DNA of 64,000 nucleotides from Salinibacter sp. 10B (GTDB taxonomy: Bacteria; Bacteroidota; Rhodothermia; Rhodothermales; Salinibacteraceae), in assembly GCF_002954405.1 (NCBI RefSeq), contig NZ_MQWC01000004.1:1911909-1975908 (forward strand). The letters are read 5' to 3'. Within the stretch, counting starts at the first letter, position 1. Every line of letters begins with the position of its first letter. Position numbers and translations under genes: made by a program. The notes below the pieces were generated by a model, which had not been told where the DNA came from, did not search any database, and was given only the letters and a program-made list of their open reading frames with translations. Below are positions 46,315 through 54,608 of the stretch, in pieces.

Positions 46315-47082
46315 ATGTTTTCTTTTATTCAGGTTCTTAAAAATCTCGGCGGTGGGCGTGGCACATTCATTCGCAAAGCTGCTCCCGAAAAGGTCGGAAG
46401 CATTCTCGATATTGGCTGCGCGTACGGATGGGAACTCAATGCACTGTCAAACAAGGCCGACCGCCTCGTAGGAATTGACATTGACGAGGCAGCACTAGCA
46501 CAGGCCCGTGAGCAGTACCCGCACCTTACGTTTCTTTCATGCAACGCAACCGACCTCCCATTCGACGACCATGAGTTCGATGTCGTCATCCTGTCGGAGG
46601 TGCTCGAACACGTAGGGGAGGAAAACAAGCAACTGGTCATTGATGAGGCTTATCGCGTTCTCGCTTCCGGCGGACGCCTCATCCTTACAGGCCCGTTTGA
46701 CGGAGCTACTGCATGGGCCGATCCCCTTGACTTCAAGCGACGATTCCCCACCCTTTACCAACGATATTTACAGGTAAGTGGTTACCATCCCAAGACTGCG
46801 ATAGAAGTGGGCCACAAACACTTGTCTCTTCCAGAGATCCAGCAGCTCTTTCGTGGGAACTTTGATCCCCAAGAGACATGGTTCACTGGGCTTTTCTCCC
46901 CCTTCCTCACCTGGATACTTACCGTGGGCGAGCGAACAAACCTCCTCCCGGATGGGCTGGTCAAACGTCTGAATCAGCTTCGTGCGTGGGAGGGGGGCGT
47001 CTCATACCCGAAAGCACTCGCATACAATATCCGTCTCGTTGCGCGCAAGCGAGATTGCCCACCACAAGTTGTTCAAGCCTGA
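46315..47082 (+). CDS. Class I SAM-dependent methyltransferase
   Basis: A 255-residue protein of the Methyltransf_11/23 type. Motif I is ILDIGCAYGWELNAL (about 30-44), followed by RLVGIDIDEAAL with the acidic ribose ligand. Motif II/III is LPFDDHEFDVVILSEVLEHV (about 82-101), and ASGGRLILTGPFDG follows. The C-terminal half is hydrophobic and contains a GHKHLSLPEIQQLF stretch common in sugar and lipid methyltransferases of capsule loci. The substrate is unknown. It is the last gene of the plus-strand glycan cluster; a 583-bp gap with a hairpin follows. Confidence 0.82.
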   Translation: MFSFIQVLKNLGGGRGTFIRKAAPEKVGSILDIGCAYGWELNALSNKADRLVGIDIDEAALAQAREQYPHLTFLSCNATDLPFDDHEFDVVILSEVLEHVGEENKQLVIDEAYRVLASGGRLILTGPFDGATAWADPLDFKRRFPTLYQRYLQVSGYHPKTAIEVGHKHLSLPEIQQLFRGNFDPQETWFTGLFSPFLTWILTVGERTNLLPDGLVKRLNQLRAWEGGVSYPKALAYNIRLVARKRDCPPQVVQA

Positions 47083-47665
47083 ATAGTGAAGCCGTCCCAA
47101 GCGTATTGATCAGAGAAGGAGCGAGGGACAGTGTAGAACTCGGAAAAGCCCTCTGGTCTTCCCTGTAATCTATTCCAGAGGACCTCTCGAATTTTCCCCA
47201 ATCGAGCTCATTTCCTAACCTCCACACCTTTCTCTCATTCCAACTTTGAAACTGTGCAGAATTCAATCGCAGGAAAAAGTGAATACGGACCTTCCTCCTC
47301 AGTAAAAATGCCAAGGAGAACAAATTACGCATGCTGAACGTCTCGCTTCTCATTATGAGTTCAGCCACATAAAGAGGGAATCTCCGTAAGTGCCCTGTCT
47401 TCAACCAACCTGTCGTATTCGCTCCCCTCTCCCATCTCATTTCTTTTTTTCGGGGGCTCTCTTTCTCCGATAGCTCGATAGGTCGAACTACGCTCTCATC
47501 TCCGACTAAGGAGGGGACGCCGTTCCTTTTCTACCCTCTTTAAGGGAGTCTTCGCGGCATACTCGTTGTGCCTCGTATTCGACGGTTTCTTGCTAAGCCT
47601 CTGCTCTCGTCATACTGGAGCGGACCCGCCGTCCTCCCCCCACATCGTAGACTTATATTTCTGTT
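47083..47665. other. Intergenic region ending the glycan locus
   Basis: This 583-bp stretch is less GC-rich than its surroundings. CCTCTGG (47150-47156) pairs with CCAGAGG (47175-47181), with GGAAAA/TTTTCC able to extend the structure outward; this may end the glycan transcript. No gene-like frame was seen on either strand. The end of the region should hold the promoter of the 954-residue protein. Confidence 0.45.
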
Positions 47666-50530
47666 ATGATGGCTCCCCCGTCGACGTCCAGTTCTTCGCG
47701 CTTCAGTGCATGGTTGCAACTCCCAACAGTTGGAGTCGTGCTGGGCATCCTCATGTTCACTGTAGCCATTACCGCTTTCAACGGGGAGCTGACAACAGTG
47801 CGTACCCAGGGAGCCGACAATACAGTCACACTCCCGATCCTTGTATATCCCGATGACGGCCAATCGAGTCACATAGAGCGCGTGACCGTGAACGCCTCCG
47901 ACGTATCCAGCGTGGATAGTCTCTATTTCCAGATGCACCAGCCCTCCTACCATCTGGGGGGGGTTCAAACCGATGAACAGGACGGTTTTGACACTGAAGG
48001 TGCCGCCTCGATTCGACTAAACGACGGTCCTTGGATTGACGTCCGAAACAATACCGTAGACTGTCCCCCTCCGGAATCTCGTCACGGATGTGTGGGGGGA
48101 ACCTCAGCCACGATTCGGTTCACTCTTCCCGCCTCTGCGTCCGGGGCCCTTCAAGACGGGGCAAACACCATCGACTTCCGATTCAACGGCACAGACGGCA
48201 TTCGATCCGGCTATCGCGTGCTCGGAATCGGATTCATGGAACCAGGAGATCCCGACGCCCGAGATTTTGACGCCTATGCGGACGACTACAACGGTGACGG
48301 AATGATGGATGGTGTCATTGACGGCACCACCTGGACGTGGGACGATCCCTCGAACTGGACCTCCCCTTCTGACGGAAATGCCTCAAATGGAGCCGACCTC
48401 TGGAGTCAGCGGGACATTCTCGTTAATGGGACCGATGAATCGATTACGGCTTCGTGCTCAAGCTGTCACCTCAAGGACGGAACCGACCTGAAGTATTTCG
48501 GCTATTCCAACCGCTCCATCGTTTCCCGAGCTCGTTTTCACGGACTCTCGGCTCAACAGGGAAAAGACATCGCCGCATACATTCGGTCTCTTACCCTTCA
48601 AACCGAAGGCGGGACGACGTACGACCCGCCAGGTCGCCCTTGGGATCCCCCGTTTCAACCGGGCCCCGAAATGCTCGGGTCGAATCAGCCCGCCGATGAG
48701 GGCGCTGCAGCCTACTGGATGGCGGGCGCGGGCCTGCGGTGGGTTCTTGACAATCAGCGAGAACAGCCAAACACCGAGCGAGACATGCTGGCTCATATTT
48801 TCCCCAAGAATGGGGACCCGTCTCAGGGGATTGATTACATCGAGAGCGGTCCCCATGCCGGTGACCTCAACTGGAGGCACATCCACATGGACTCGACGCT
48901 CAATTTACGTCGCATCCCTCTTGCTGTGCAGTTGCCGGACTGGAACAATTGGTTGCCCGACGTACACCCACTCGACTTCCATCCCGACATGACATCGACG
49001 GCCCCCTGGTCGTACCTCAACGGGGAATTCAGCCAATTGGTCGACAATGACGATGCTGGCGATGCCAACTGGGCAATCCGGTCGTTTCGGGATAAGACCC
49101 GCGAAATCGGCTGGCCGAAAAGCATCGACGGGGCAAGCATGATCGGCTCTCCGACGGATAACGAAGTGGCTCTTGCTCGCCTTTCGAGTCAACAATGGAT
49201 CACCATTCGGGTGCTTAACGCCCTCTTCGACAACCACTTATTCGACAACGCGGGCGAAGAGTATTGCAATTATCAAGAACAAGACTACCACAGTTGGTGC
49301 GAACCCCGTTCCTGGCTGAGCGGGTCACGGATGCTCTTTCAACTCGGTCCCCATGTCAACGGGACCCTCAGTGGAGACCCGGAATATGGATACGGCGACC
49401 GGGCCCACAGCGTCCACATGACCCACCTTTGGTACCATGCTCAGCTTATCGTTAATCCCGGAGCTCGAGACCCCGGAGGCATTTCACCGGTCGACTGGAA
49501 CTACCAGCAGGCCTTCATTACGGGCCCACACCCTACCGCTCTTCGAACCCTTACGAGTTCGGTTACGAAGTGGCAGCTCGTTTCGAACAAGCTCGGCAAC
49601 AACCCAGAGAAATCAACGCGTTTTGTCTCGTCTTGGAATCCTGGGGGATTCAGATGGACGTTCCTCCTCAGCGATCTCTCTCCCTCCTGGAGAGGACTGT
49701 CTCACAATACCACGGGCAAAGTTGTGGAGGCGGCCTTCCGAACCTGGTGGCATGAGACAAAGAGCTATGATCCGAGCAGTTTCCCTCGTGATGCCGAAAG
49801 CGATCCCCGGATCTTTGATCATGAGGACATCGAGATCAAACCGGCCACGAACGTCCCGGAGTGGGAAAGCCAGTCCCGCTATTATCAGGCTTGGCGATCT
49901 ATTGCCGACGATCACGGAGACGAGTTGGCAGGAGTCCTTGACTCGATGACCACGTGGGCCGGAAAGATGTGGCCAAAGGGAAACGATGAGTCGCTTATGG
50001 GAGACTACCCGACGTGGGACGAAATCATCGACTACACCCCGTCTGATACCACCAGTCAGAACATTACACTCACGTCCGGTTGGAATCTTATTTCCAGCCG
50101 CCTGACTCCTTCGGACGGATCGATGGATGTGCTCTTCTCGGACGTAGAGACGGACCTCGCGATCGTCCAGAACCAGCAGGGCGATGCCTACGATCCGACA
50201 AGCTCAAGCAATTCACTTGAGACCTGGGACGACAGCCAGGGCTACCGAGTCTACATGACCACGGACCGGACCATGACGATTGACGGCACAGCCCTGGAAT
50301 CGCCGAGCCTCACCCTAAACGAGGGATGGAATATCGTCCCCTACTACCCGTCCAGCAAAATGCCGGTCGATGACGCATTTGCGTCGATTATCGACAAGGT
50401 CGACATCGTGAAAGACCAGGCTGGCAACTCGTACATCCCTGCTCGCGGGCTCGACGAGATTGGCTCGTTACAACCCGGACAGGCGTACAAGGTGTACGTA
50501 AGTGCGTCCACCTCCTTCTCCTATCCATAA
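47666..50530 (+). CDS. Exported protein with a CXXCH cytochrome-c-like segment
   Basis: A 954-residue protein with an N-terminal membrane anchor or uncleaved signal (about 15-38: LQLPTVGVVLGILMFTVAITAF). Residues about 50-190 are beta-rich. A haem-binding motif CSSCH is at 264-268, followed by LKDGTDLKYFGYSN and the helix GLSAQQGKDIAAYIRSL, the end of a typical small cytochrome c fold. The long middle (about 330-770) is rich in Trp, His, Asp and Tyr and is not recognised. The last 150 residues have two GWNLI/GWNIV-type modules, also seen in the 2016-residue protein, and no clear sorting domain. It probably acts in the periplasm or on the surface in electron transfer or an oxidation. Two Met codons are adjacent at the start. 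Confidence 0.75.
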   Translation: MMAPPSTSSSSRFSAWLQLPTVGVVLGILMFTVAITAFNGELTTVRTQGADNTVTLPILVYPDDGQSSHIERVTVNASDVSSVDSLYFQMHQPSYHLGGVQTDEQDGFDTEGAASIRLNDGPWIDVRNNTVDCPPPESRHGCVGGTSATIRFTLPASASGALQDGANTIDFRFNGTDGIRSGYRVLGIGFMEPGDPDARDFDAYADDYNGDGMMDGVIDGTTWTWDDPSNWTSPSDGNASNGADLWSQRDILVNGTDESITASCSSCHLKDGTDLKYFGYSNRSIVSRARFHGLSAQQGKDIAAYIRSLTLQTEGGTTYDPPGRPWDPPFQPGPEMLGSNQPADEGAAAYWMAGAGLRWVLDNQREQPNTERDMLAHIFPKNGDPSQGIDYIESGPHAGDLNWRHIHMDSTLNLRRIPLAVQLPDWNNWLPDVHPLDFHPDMTSTAPWSYLNGEFSQLVDNDDAGDANWAIRSFRDKTREIGWPKSIDGASMIGSPTDNEVALARLSSQQWITIRVLNALFDNHLFDNAGEEYCNYQEQDYHSWCEPRSWLSGSRMLFQLGPHVNGTLSGDPEYGYGDRAHSVHMTHLWYHAQLIVNPGARDPGGISPVDWNYQQAFITGPHPTALRTLTSSVTKWQLVSNKLGNNPEKSTRFVSSWNPGGFRWTFLLSDLSPSWRGLSHNTTGKVVEAAFRTWWHETKSYDPSSFPRDAESDPRIFDHEDIEIKPATNVPEWESQSRYYQAWRSIADDHGDELAGVLDSMTTWAGKMWPKGNDESLMGDYPTWDEIIDYTPSDTTSQNITLTSGWNLISSRLTPSDGSMDVLFSDVETDLAIVQNQQGDAYDPTSSSNSLETWDDSQGYRVYMTTDRTMTIDGTALESPSLTLNEGWNIVPYYPSSKMPVDDAFASIIDKVDIVKDQAGNSYIPARGLDEIGSLQPGQAYKVYVSASTSFSYP

Positions 50531-50542
50531 GTACCACACGCA

Positions 50543-50570
50543 GGGAGGAACGGAATCTGACGTTCCTCCC
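50543..50570 (+). terminator. 10-bp stem-loop after the haem-motif protein
   Basis: GGGAGGAACG (50543-50552) pairs perfectly with CGTTCCTCCC (50561-50570) around an 8-base loop, 12 bp after the stop codon. A C-rich tract follows instead of T. It is the likely 3' end of the mRNA. Confidence 0.5.
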
Positions 50571-50596
50571 CCCATTCCCACATAGCGTACATCCTC

Positions 50597-50631
50597 GAAG
50601 CCCCTGGGAGCGCCTCTCCCAGGAGCGTTCG
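50597..50631 (+). terminator. Second stem-loop, terminator-like
   Basis: CCTGGGAG (50603-50610) pairs with CTCCCAGG (50616-50623) around a 5-base loop. The flanking CGAAGC and GCGTTCG extend the stem with one mismatch and one bulge. A T-rich stretch (GTGTTTCTTC) follows, so an intrinsic terminator is plausible. Confidence 0.5.
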
Positions 50632-51341
50632 TGTTTCTTCTCCTCTCATCTCAAGTCCCCGCTTTATACGACGTCCGGTTGCAGGCTTCAGGGACGAAGG
50701 GACCCTGCCTTGGCAGGCGAGGAAAACGTCGGTTCCTGCGCTGAATGAAACGGCATCTCCGAACAGGGAACCCCCGTGGCCTCACAAGTGCGGGACTGCT
50801 CGTCTCTCCTCACGCCTTCCGCTCTCCTCACACGGGAGGCCCCCGTCGGAGAATACTGCCCCTAAACGGGCGGATTCCGCCCCACATTCCTCAAATCTTC
50901 AACACGAAATTACTCGACGGGGACTACAGTATTCTGGCTCATACACTCAATATGGGCCGAGCGGACGGTTTGGTGTCATGCATTCCGTTGTTCTTACCGG
51001 GCACGTCCCAATTTCGTAATGTGCTTCCCTTTTCTGTCCAGACCGGCCAATAACCTTCAAACGGGCGATTCCATTTCCCAATCGCCCAGCCGTTCCACTT
51101 CTTCCGACCATGAGATCTCCCCGACCGGACCGAAGGTATAATCTTCCAGTCCCCTTCGCGCTCACATCTACGATTTCTCCCAGCCCGACATGTCTGATGC
51201 TCACACAGGAGAGAATCCGCTTTGAAACGTAACCGTGGTCACAGGCAGGCACACTGGGACTGCTCCAAAAGGAGACCGCGGTACGACCTTTGGGATGAGA
51301 TGCGGACAACTGACGCTCTTTCCCGCTTCTCCCCCTCCCTC

Positions 51342-52388
51342 ATGCGCCTTTGGACTCTCCTGCTTGCCCTGCCCCTTTGCCTGTCGTCCATCGGTCCCGC
51401 ACAGGCCCAGTCGTTTCACTACGCGGAGAATTGCGTCTCGAATGTCGACAACGCCACCGTCCTCCTTCCCTCCTCCGCGAATCTCATCCTTCCGGACGGG
51501 ACCTCGCTCGCCCCGTCGGATACCCTCGCGCTTCGCAATGCGGACGGCGACTGTGCAGGATACGGTGCTTGGTCAGGAAATGACCTCGCGGTGGCTGCGT
51601 CCGGTCCGGCCATCATCAGCGAGGCCCCGAGCGGCTACCAAGACGGGGCGCCGCTCACGTTCGAGGTGTACGACGTGTCGGACGATCGCGTCGTGAATGT
51701 GGGAGGACGCGTTGCTTATGCCTCGTGCGACAATGTCGACGTCGCAACGTGTCAAGACGATGGCACCTACGCCAATGGGGCATTCTTCGTACTCGATGCC
51801 CTCAATGCGTCGGCCCTCCCGGTGGAACTCACCGATCTTACGGCCGCCCGGGAAGACCGGCGCGTTCGCCTCGAATGGGCCACCGCTCAGGAGACCAACA
51901 ACGCGGGCTTTGAGGTGCAGCACCGTCTGGCCGATGAGAGCGCCACTGCCTGGACGACAATTCAGTTTGTGGACGGGGCAGGCACGACCTCCACTCCAAC
52001 CTCCTATACCTTGAAGACGGATCCCCTTGAGGTGGGAGCCCACGAATTTCGCCTTCAGCAAATCGACCAGGACGGGAGCACCTCCCTGAGCACGACGGTG
52101 ACGGTCGAGATGACGCTCGACGAGGCCTATCGGCTTTCCCCCGTCGCCCCCAATCCCGTCCAGTCCGAAGCCCGACTGTCTATCACAGTGCGGAAGACCC
52201 AAAACGTCACTGTGTCAATGTACAACGTTCTGGGCCAGCGCGTGGCCACGCTGTACGATCGCACGCTCTCGGCCAACCAGAAGCAGGACATTCGCATTCC
52301 GGTCCAGAATCAATCGAGTGGCTCCTATTTCCTCCGCATTGAGGGAAAAACGTTTACCGACACGCAGCGACTGTCGGTTGTTCAGTAG
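51342..52388 (+). CDS. Exported protein with sorting-type C-terminal domain
   Basis: A 348-residue protein. The signal peptide MRLWTLLLALPLCLSSIG...AQAQS (about 1-24) fixes the start; upstream in-frame starts (51222, 51300) would bury it. Residues 25-165 are beta-rich with four cysteines that could form disulfides, and include LTFEVYDVSDDRVVN. From about 165 comes the LPVEL...TNNAGFEVQHR module also present in the 489- and 790-residue exported proteins. The last 80 residues (SPVAPNPVQSEA, MYNVLGQRVATLYD, GSYFLRIEG) are a clear type IX-type sorting domain. The function of the N-terminal part is unknown. Its stop is two bases from the end of the convergent hydrolase gene. Confidence 0.8.
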   Translation: MRLWTLLLALPLCLSSIGPAQAQSFHYAENCVSNVDNATVLLPSSANLILPDGTSLAPSDTLALRNADGDCAGYGAWSGNDLAVAASGPAIISEAPSGYQDGAPLTFEVYDVSDDRVVNVGGRVAYASCDNVDVATCQDDGTYANGAFFVLDALNASALPVELTDLTAAREDRRVRLEWATAQETNNAGFEVQHRLADESATAWTTIQFVDGAGTTSTPTSYTLKTDPLEVGAHEFRLQQIDQDGSTSLSTTVTVEMTLDEAYRLSPVAPNPVQSEARLSITVRKTQNVTVSMYNVLGQRVATLYDRTLSANQKQDIRIPVQNQSSGSYFLRIEGKTFTDTQRLSVVQ

Positions 52389-52389
52389 T

Positions 52390-53193
52390 CTATTCGGGCT
52401 CCGAGGAGGCGCACTCCGACGTCAAAAACTCCTCGACGATCGAGTTAAAGGCCTCTGGCTTTTCGACGGGCAGTGCGTGACGGGCATCGTCCACCACGGC
52501 CACCCGCGCGTCGGGGATGCGAGTCGCAATCCGGTTCTTGGTGGCGACCGGCGTATAGTCGTGCTCCGCGGCCACGAGCAACGTAGGAGCGGAAAGAGAC
52601 GAGAGCCGCTCCCTCACACTCCACCCCATAATCGCATCAATGGACCACAGGTATGCCTGCCGATCGTTCTGTGACCAGCGCTTGATAAATTCGCGGCGCA
52701 GGTTCGTCTGGTCCGGCTTCGGGAAGAGTCGTCCCGCAATAATTTTCCCCACGCGCCGCATGCCCAGCAGCTGCACGGCTGTGCGTCGCGACACGTAAAA
52801 CCAGATGTCATTCCACGTCCGCAACCGGGCATCGGCGGTGCTATTGACCACGACGAGGCGTCGGACGAGCCGGGGGGCGTCGAGACCCAGCTGGAGGGTC
52901 ACCATCCCCCCCATCGACAATCCCACGATATGTGCAGGGGTCGCATCCAGCGTCCGCAACGTCACGGCCACGTCTCTAGCGAACTGCGCCATGTGATAGG
53001 GCCCCTGTGTGGACTCCGAACGCCCGTGTCCCCGAAGATCTAGGCGGATCACGCGATAGCGATCGGCAAAATGGGACACCTGCGCAAACCAGTCCCGCGT
53101 GCTCGAGCCGAGGCCGTGAATAAAGAGCAGGGGAGGACCCGTCCCTTCTTCGTCGTAGTAAAGCCGTGCATTATCGACCGAAAGGTAGGGCAT
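52390..53193 (-). CDS. Alpha/beta-fold hydrolase
   Basis: A 267-residue hydrolase with a complete triad: nucleophile S93 in GLSMGG (91-96), D212 in AAEHDYTP and H239 in DARHALP. The oxyanion-hole motif is HGLGSS (26-31), and LRGHGRSE (53-60) is typical of the esterase / 3-oxoadipate enol-lactonase / haloperoxidase group. The substrate cannot be named. There is no signal peptide. It is divergent from phaR with a 222-bp shared upstream region, so a link to polyhydroxyalkanoate metabolism is possible but unproven. Confidence 0.87.
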   Translation of the reverse strand: MPYLSVDNARLYYDEEGTGPPLLFIHGLGSSTRDWFAQVSHFADRYRVIRLDLRGHGRSESTQGPYHMAQFARDVAVTLRTLDATPAHIVGLSMGGMVTLQLGLDAPRLVRRLVVVNSTADARLRTWNDIWFYVSRRTAVQLLGMRRVGKIIAGRLFPKPDQTNLRREFIKRWSQNDRQAYLWSIDAIMGWSVRERLSSLSAPTLLVAAEHDYTPVATKNRIATRIPDARVAVVDDARHALPVEKPEAFNSIVEEFLTSECASSEPE

Positions 53194-53354
53194 GCATACA
53201 CCGGAACCAGCGAATCATCGTATTGAGCCGATGCCTGCTACCTTTTCGATTCCGGATCGTTCATTTCAGCACGGTCTTTGACGGCCCTTTCCGCCCTTCA
53301 CGAATGTGAACTCCACAGAGAGCCGACCGAGGCGGGATCAATTTATAACACGGT

Positions 53355-53379
53355 GCGTCAAAATACACACGAATGACGC
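53355..53379. promoter_or_regulatory. Inverted repeat upstream of phaR
   Basis: GCGTCA (53355-53360) and TGACGC (53374-53379) form a spaced inverted repeat 37 bp before the phaR start, in the region shared with the divergent hydrolase gene. It could be an operator, perhaps for PhaR itself. Confidence 0.3.
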
Positions 53380-53415
53380 GTTGCGTTACGAATGTCCGAT
53401 TCATCCTGGTTTCTC

Positions 53416-53901
53416 ATGGCCCGCCGCATCAAACGATACGACAACCGGAAGCTCTACGACACCGAGGCAAGTGAGTACGTCTCGCTAAGCGACATCGCTA
53501 CACTTGTTCGACGTGGGGAAACGGTAGAGGTGGTGGACAATGCTACGGACGAAGACCTGACGGCTCAAACCCTCACGCAGATTATTCTGGAGGAGGGAAA
53601 GGACGGCCGCCACGTCATTCCGTCCGATCTTCTGCACCAGATCCTCCGACGCAGTGAGGAGATGGTTGATACGAGCATCGACCAGATTCGGTCGACCGTC
53701 GACGACTTGGTGCAGAGTTCGCTGGGGCGCCTGAAGCAACTCGTGCAAACCCCTCGGGCCCAGGAACTGGACGAGCTACGCTCCCAACTGCGTCAGCTTG
53801 AACACCGACTCTCCGTCCTTCTCGACAACTTGGATGAGGAGCGACCGCCTTCGTCATCCGACGCCCCTCCGGCTGCGGCGGATGTGGATCGTTCCTCGTG
53901 A
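53416..53901 (+). CDS. phaR: Polyhydroxyalkanoate synthesis regulator PhaR
   Basis: A 161-residue protein with the PHA-accumulation DNA-binding domain at the N-terminus: RRIKRYDNRKLYDTEASEYV (3-22) then SLSDIATLVRRGETVEVVDNATDEDLT. PhaR proteins bind both DNA and PHA granules and repress phasin genes until granules form. The second half is a coiled-coil-like helix (about 85-140) and the tail is Pro/Ser/Ala-rich. The start at 53416 is preferred over a Met eight codons upstream because family members begin right at the RRIKRY motif. It is 72 bp upstream of the phasin gene. Confidence 0.9.
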   Translation: MARRIKRYDNRKLYDTEASEYVSLSDIATLVRRGETVEVVDNATDEDLTAQTLTQIILEEGKDGRHVIPSDLLHQILRRSEEMVDTSIDQIRSTVDDLVQSSLGRLKQLVQTPRAQELDELRSQLRQLEHRLSVLLDNLDEERPPSSSDAPPAAADVDRSS

Positions 53902-53973
53902 TGTCTCCCTCCAGACCGCCGGTGAAGGCGACCGCACGTTCGCTCAATGCACTCACAACCAACACTTCGACCC

Positions 53974-54405
53974 ATGACTGCTCAAAGCAAGAAACCCAAC
54001 GACCGTACCGATACCCTTCAAGACGAACTGACCCAACGCGGCCGCGACGTGTGGCTGGCCGGCCTCGGAGCCCTTGCCACGGTGGAAGAGGAAGGCAATA
54101 AGCTTTACAACCGCCTCGTGGAGCGGGGCAAGGAGTTCGAGGAAGAACGGCGAAAAGAGCTAAAGGAAGCCGAAGAGGAGGTTCGAGAAAAGGGCGACAA
54201 GGCCCTCACCCAGCTCGAAGAGGCCGGCGAGGAAACGCAGTCCCTCCTGCTCGACACCGTTAATTCCGCCCTGGAACGCTTCGGCGTTCCCACGCGCTCG
54301 GAGGTTGATCGCCTCTCCGAGAAGGTGGAGACGCTCTCGAAACAGGTGGACGAGCTGTCGAGCACCCTTTCGGACCGGAACGCCCAGACGGACGGCAAGA
54401 AGTAA
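53974..54405 (+). CDS. Phasin-like granule protein
   Basis: A 143-residue, highly charged, almost entirely helical protein of the PhaF/PhaI phasin type. The conserved N-terminal helix is GRDVWLAGLGALATVEEEG (about 22-40), followed by a long Glu/Lys-rich helix (about 45-85), LLLDTVNSALERFGVPTRSEVDRL and a leucine-zipper-like C-terminal coiled coil (SEKVETLSKQVDELSSTL). Phasins coat polyhydroxyalkanoate granules. Its place directly after phaR supports this. A strong terminator-like hairpin follows 18 bp after the stop. The start at 53974 is chosen because the N-terminal tail upstream is not conserved in character. Confidence 0.85.
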   Translation: MTAQSKKPNDRTDTLQDELTQRGRDVWLAGLGALATVEEEGNKLYNRLVERGKEFEEERRKELKEAEEEVREKGDKALTQLEEAGEETQSLLLDTVNSALERFGVPTRSEVDRLSEKVETLSKQVDELSSTLSDRNAQTDGKK

Positions 54406-54422
54406 CCCTCCATCGCCGAAAA

Positions 54423-54460
54423 GTACGGAGGAGTCCCGAAGCACGGGGCTCCTTTCGTAC
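54423..54460 (+). terminator. Strong terminator hairpin after the phasin gene
   Basis: AGGAGTCCCG (54429-54438) pairs with CGGGGCTCCT (54444-54453) over 10 bp with one G-U pair and a 5-base loop, then TT. The outer GTACG/CGTAC extends the stem. A TTTTT tract lies 12 bp further on. It should separate phaR-phasin transcription from the patatin gene. Confidence 0.6.
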
Positions 54461-54608
54461 GGCGTGGCACTGTTTTTGTCACTGCGAAGGAACGGGCCAT
54501 TCTTTGAGTTGTGAAGCTCATGGCATCGACCTGTGGGGCGCACTGGAACCGCTTCCGTACTCCCCCAATACAGTCTCCTGATTCTCTCACAGACATGGAG
54601 CATTCACG

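Larger units (their letters stand above)
50531..51341. other. Geneless 811-bp region with several stem-loops
   Basis: There is no convincing coding frame. Besides the two hairpins listed separately, CCTGCC/GGCAGG (50704-50717), GGGCGG/CCGCCC (50868-50882) and GGGCGATT/AATCGCCC (51063-51087, 9-base loop) are perfect inverted repeats. A regulatory leader or small RNA is possible; no known riboswitch class was recognised. Confidence 0.45.
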
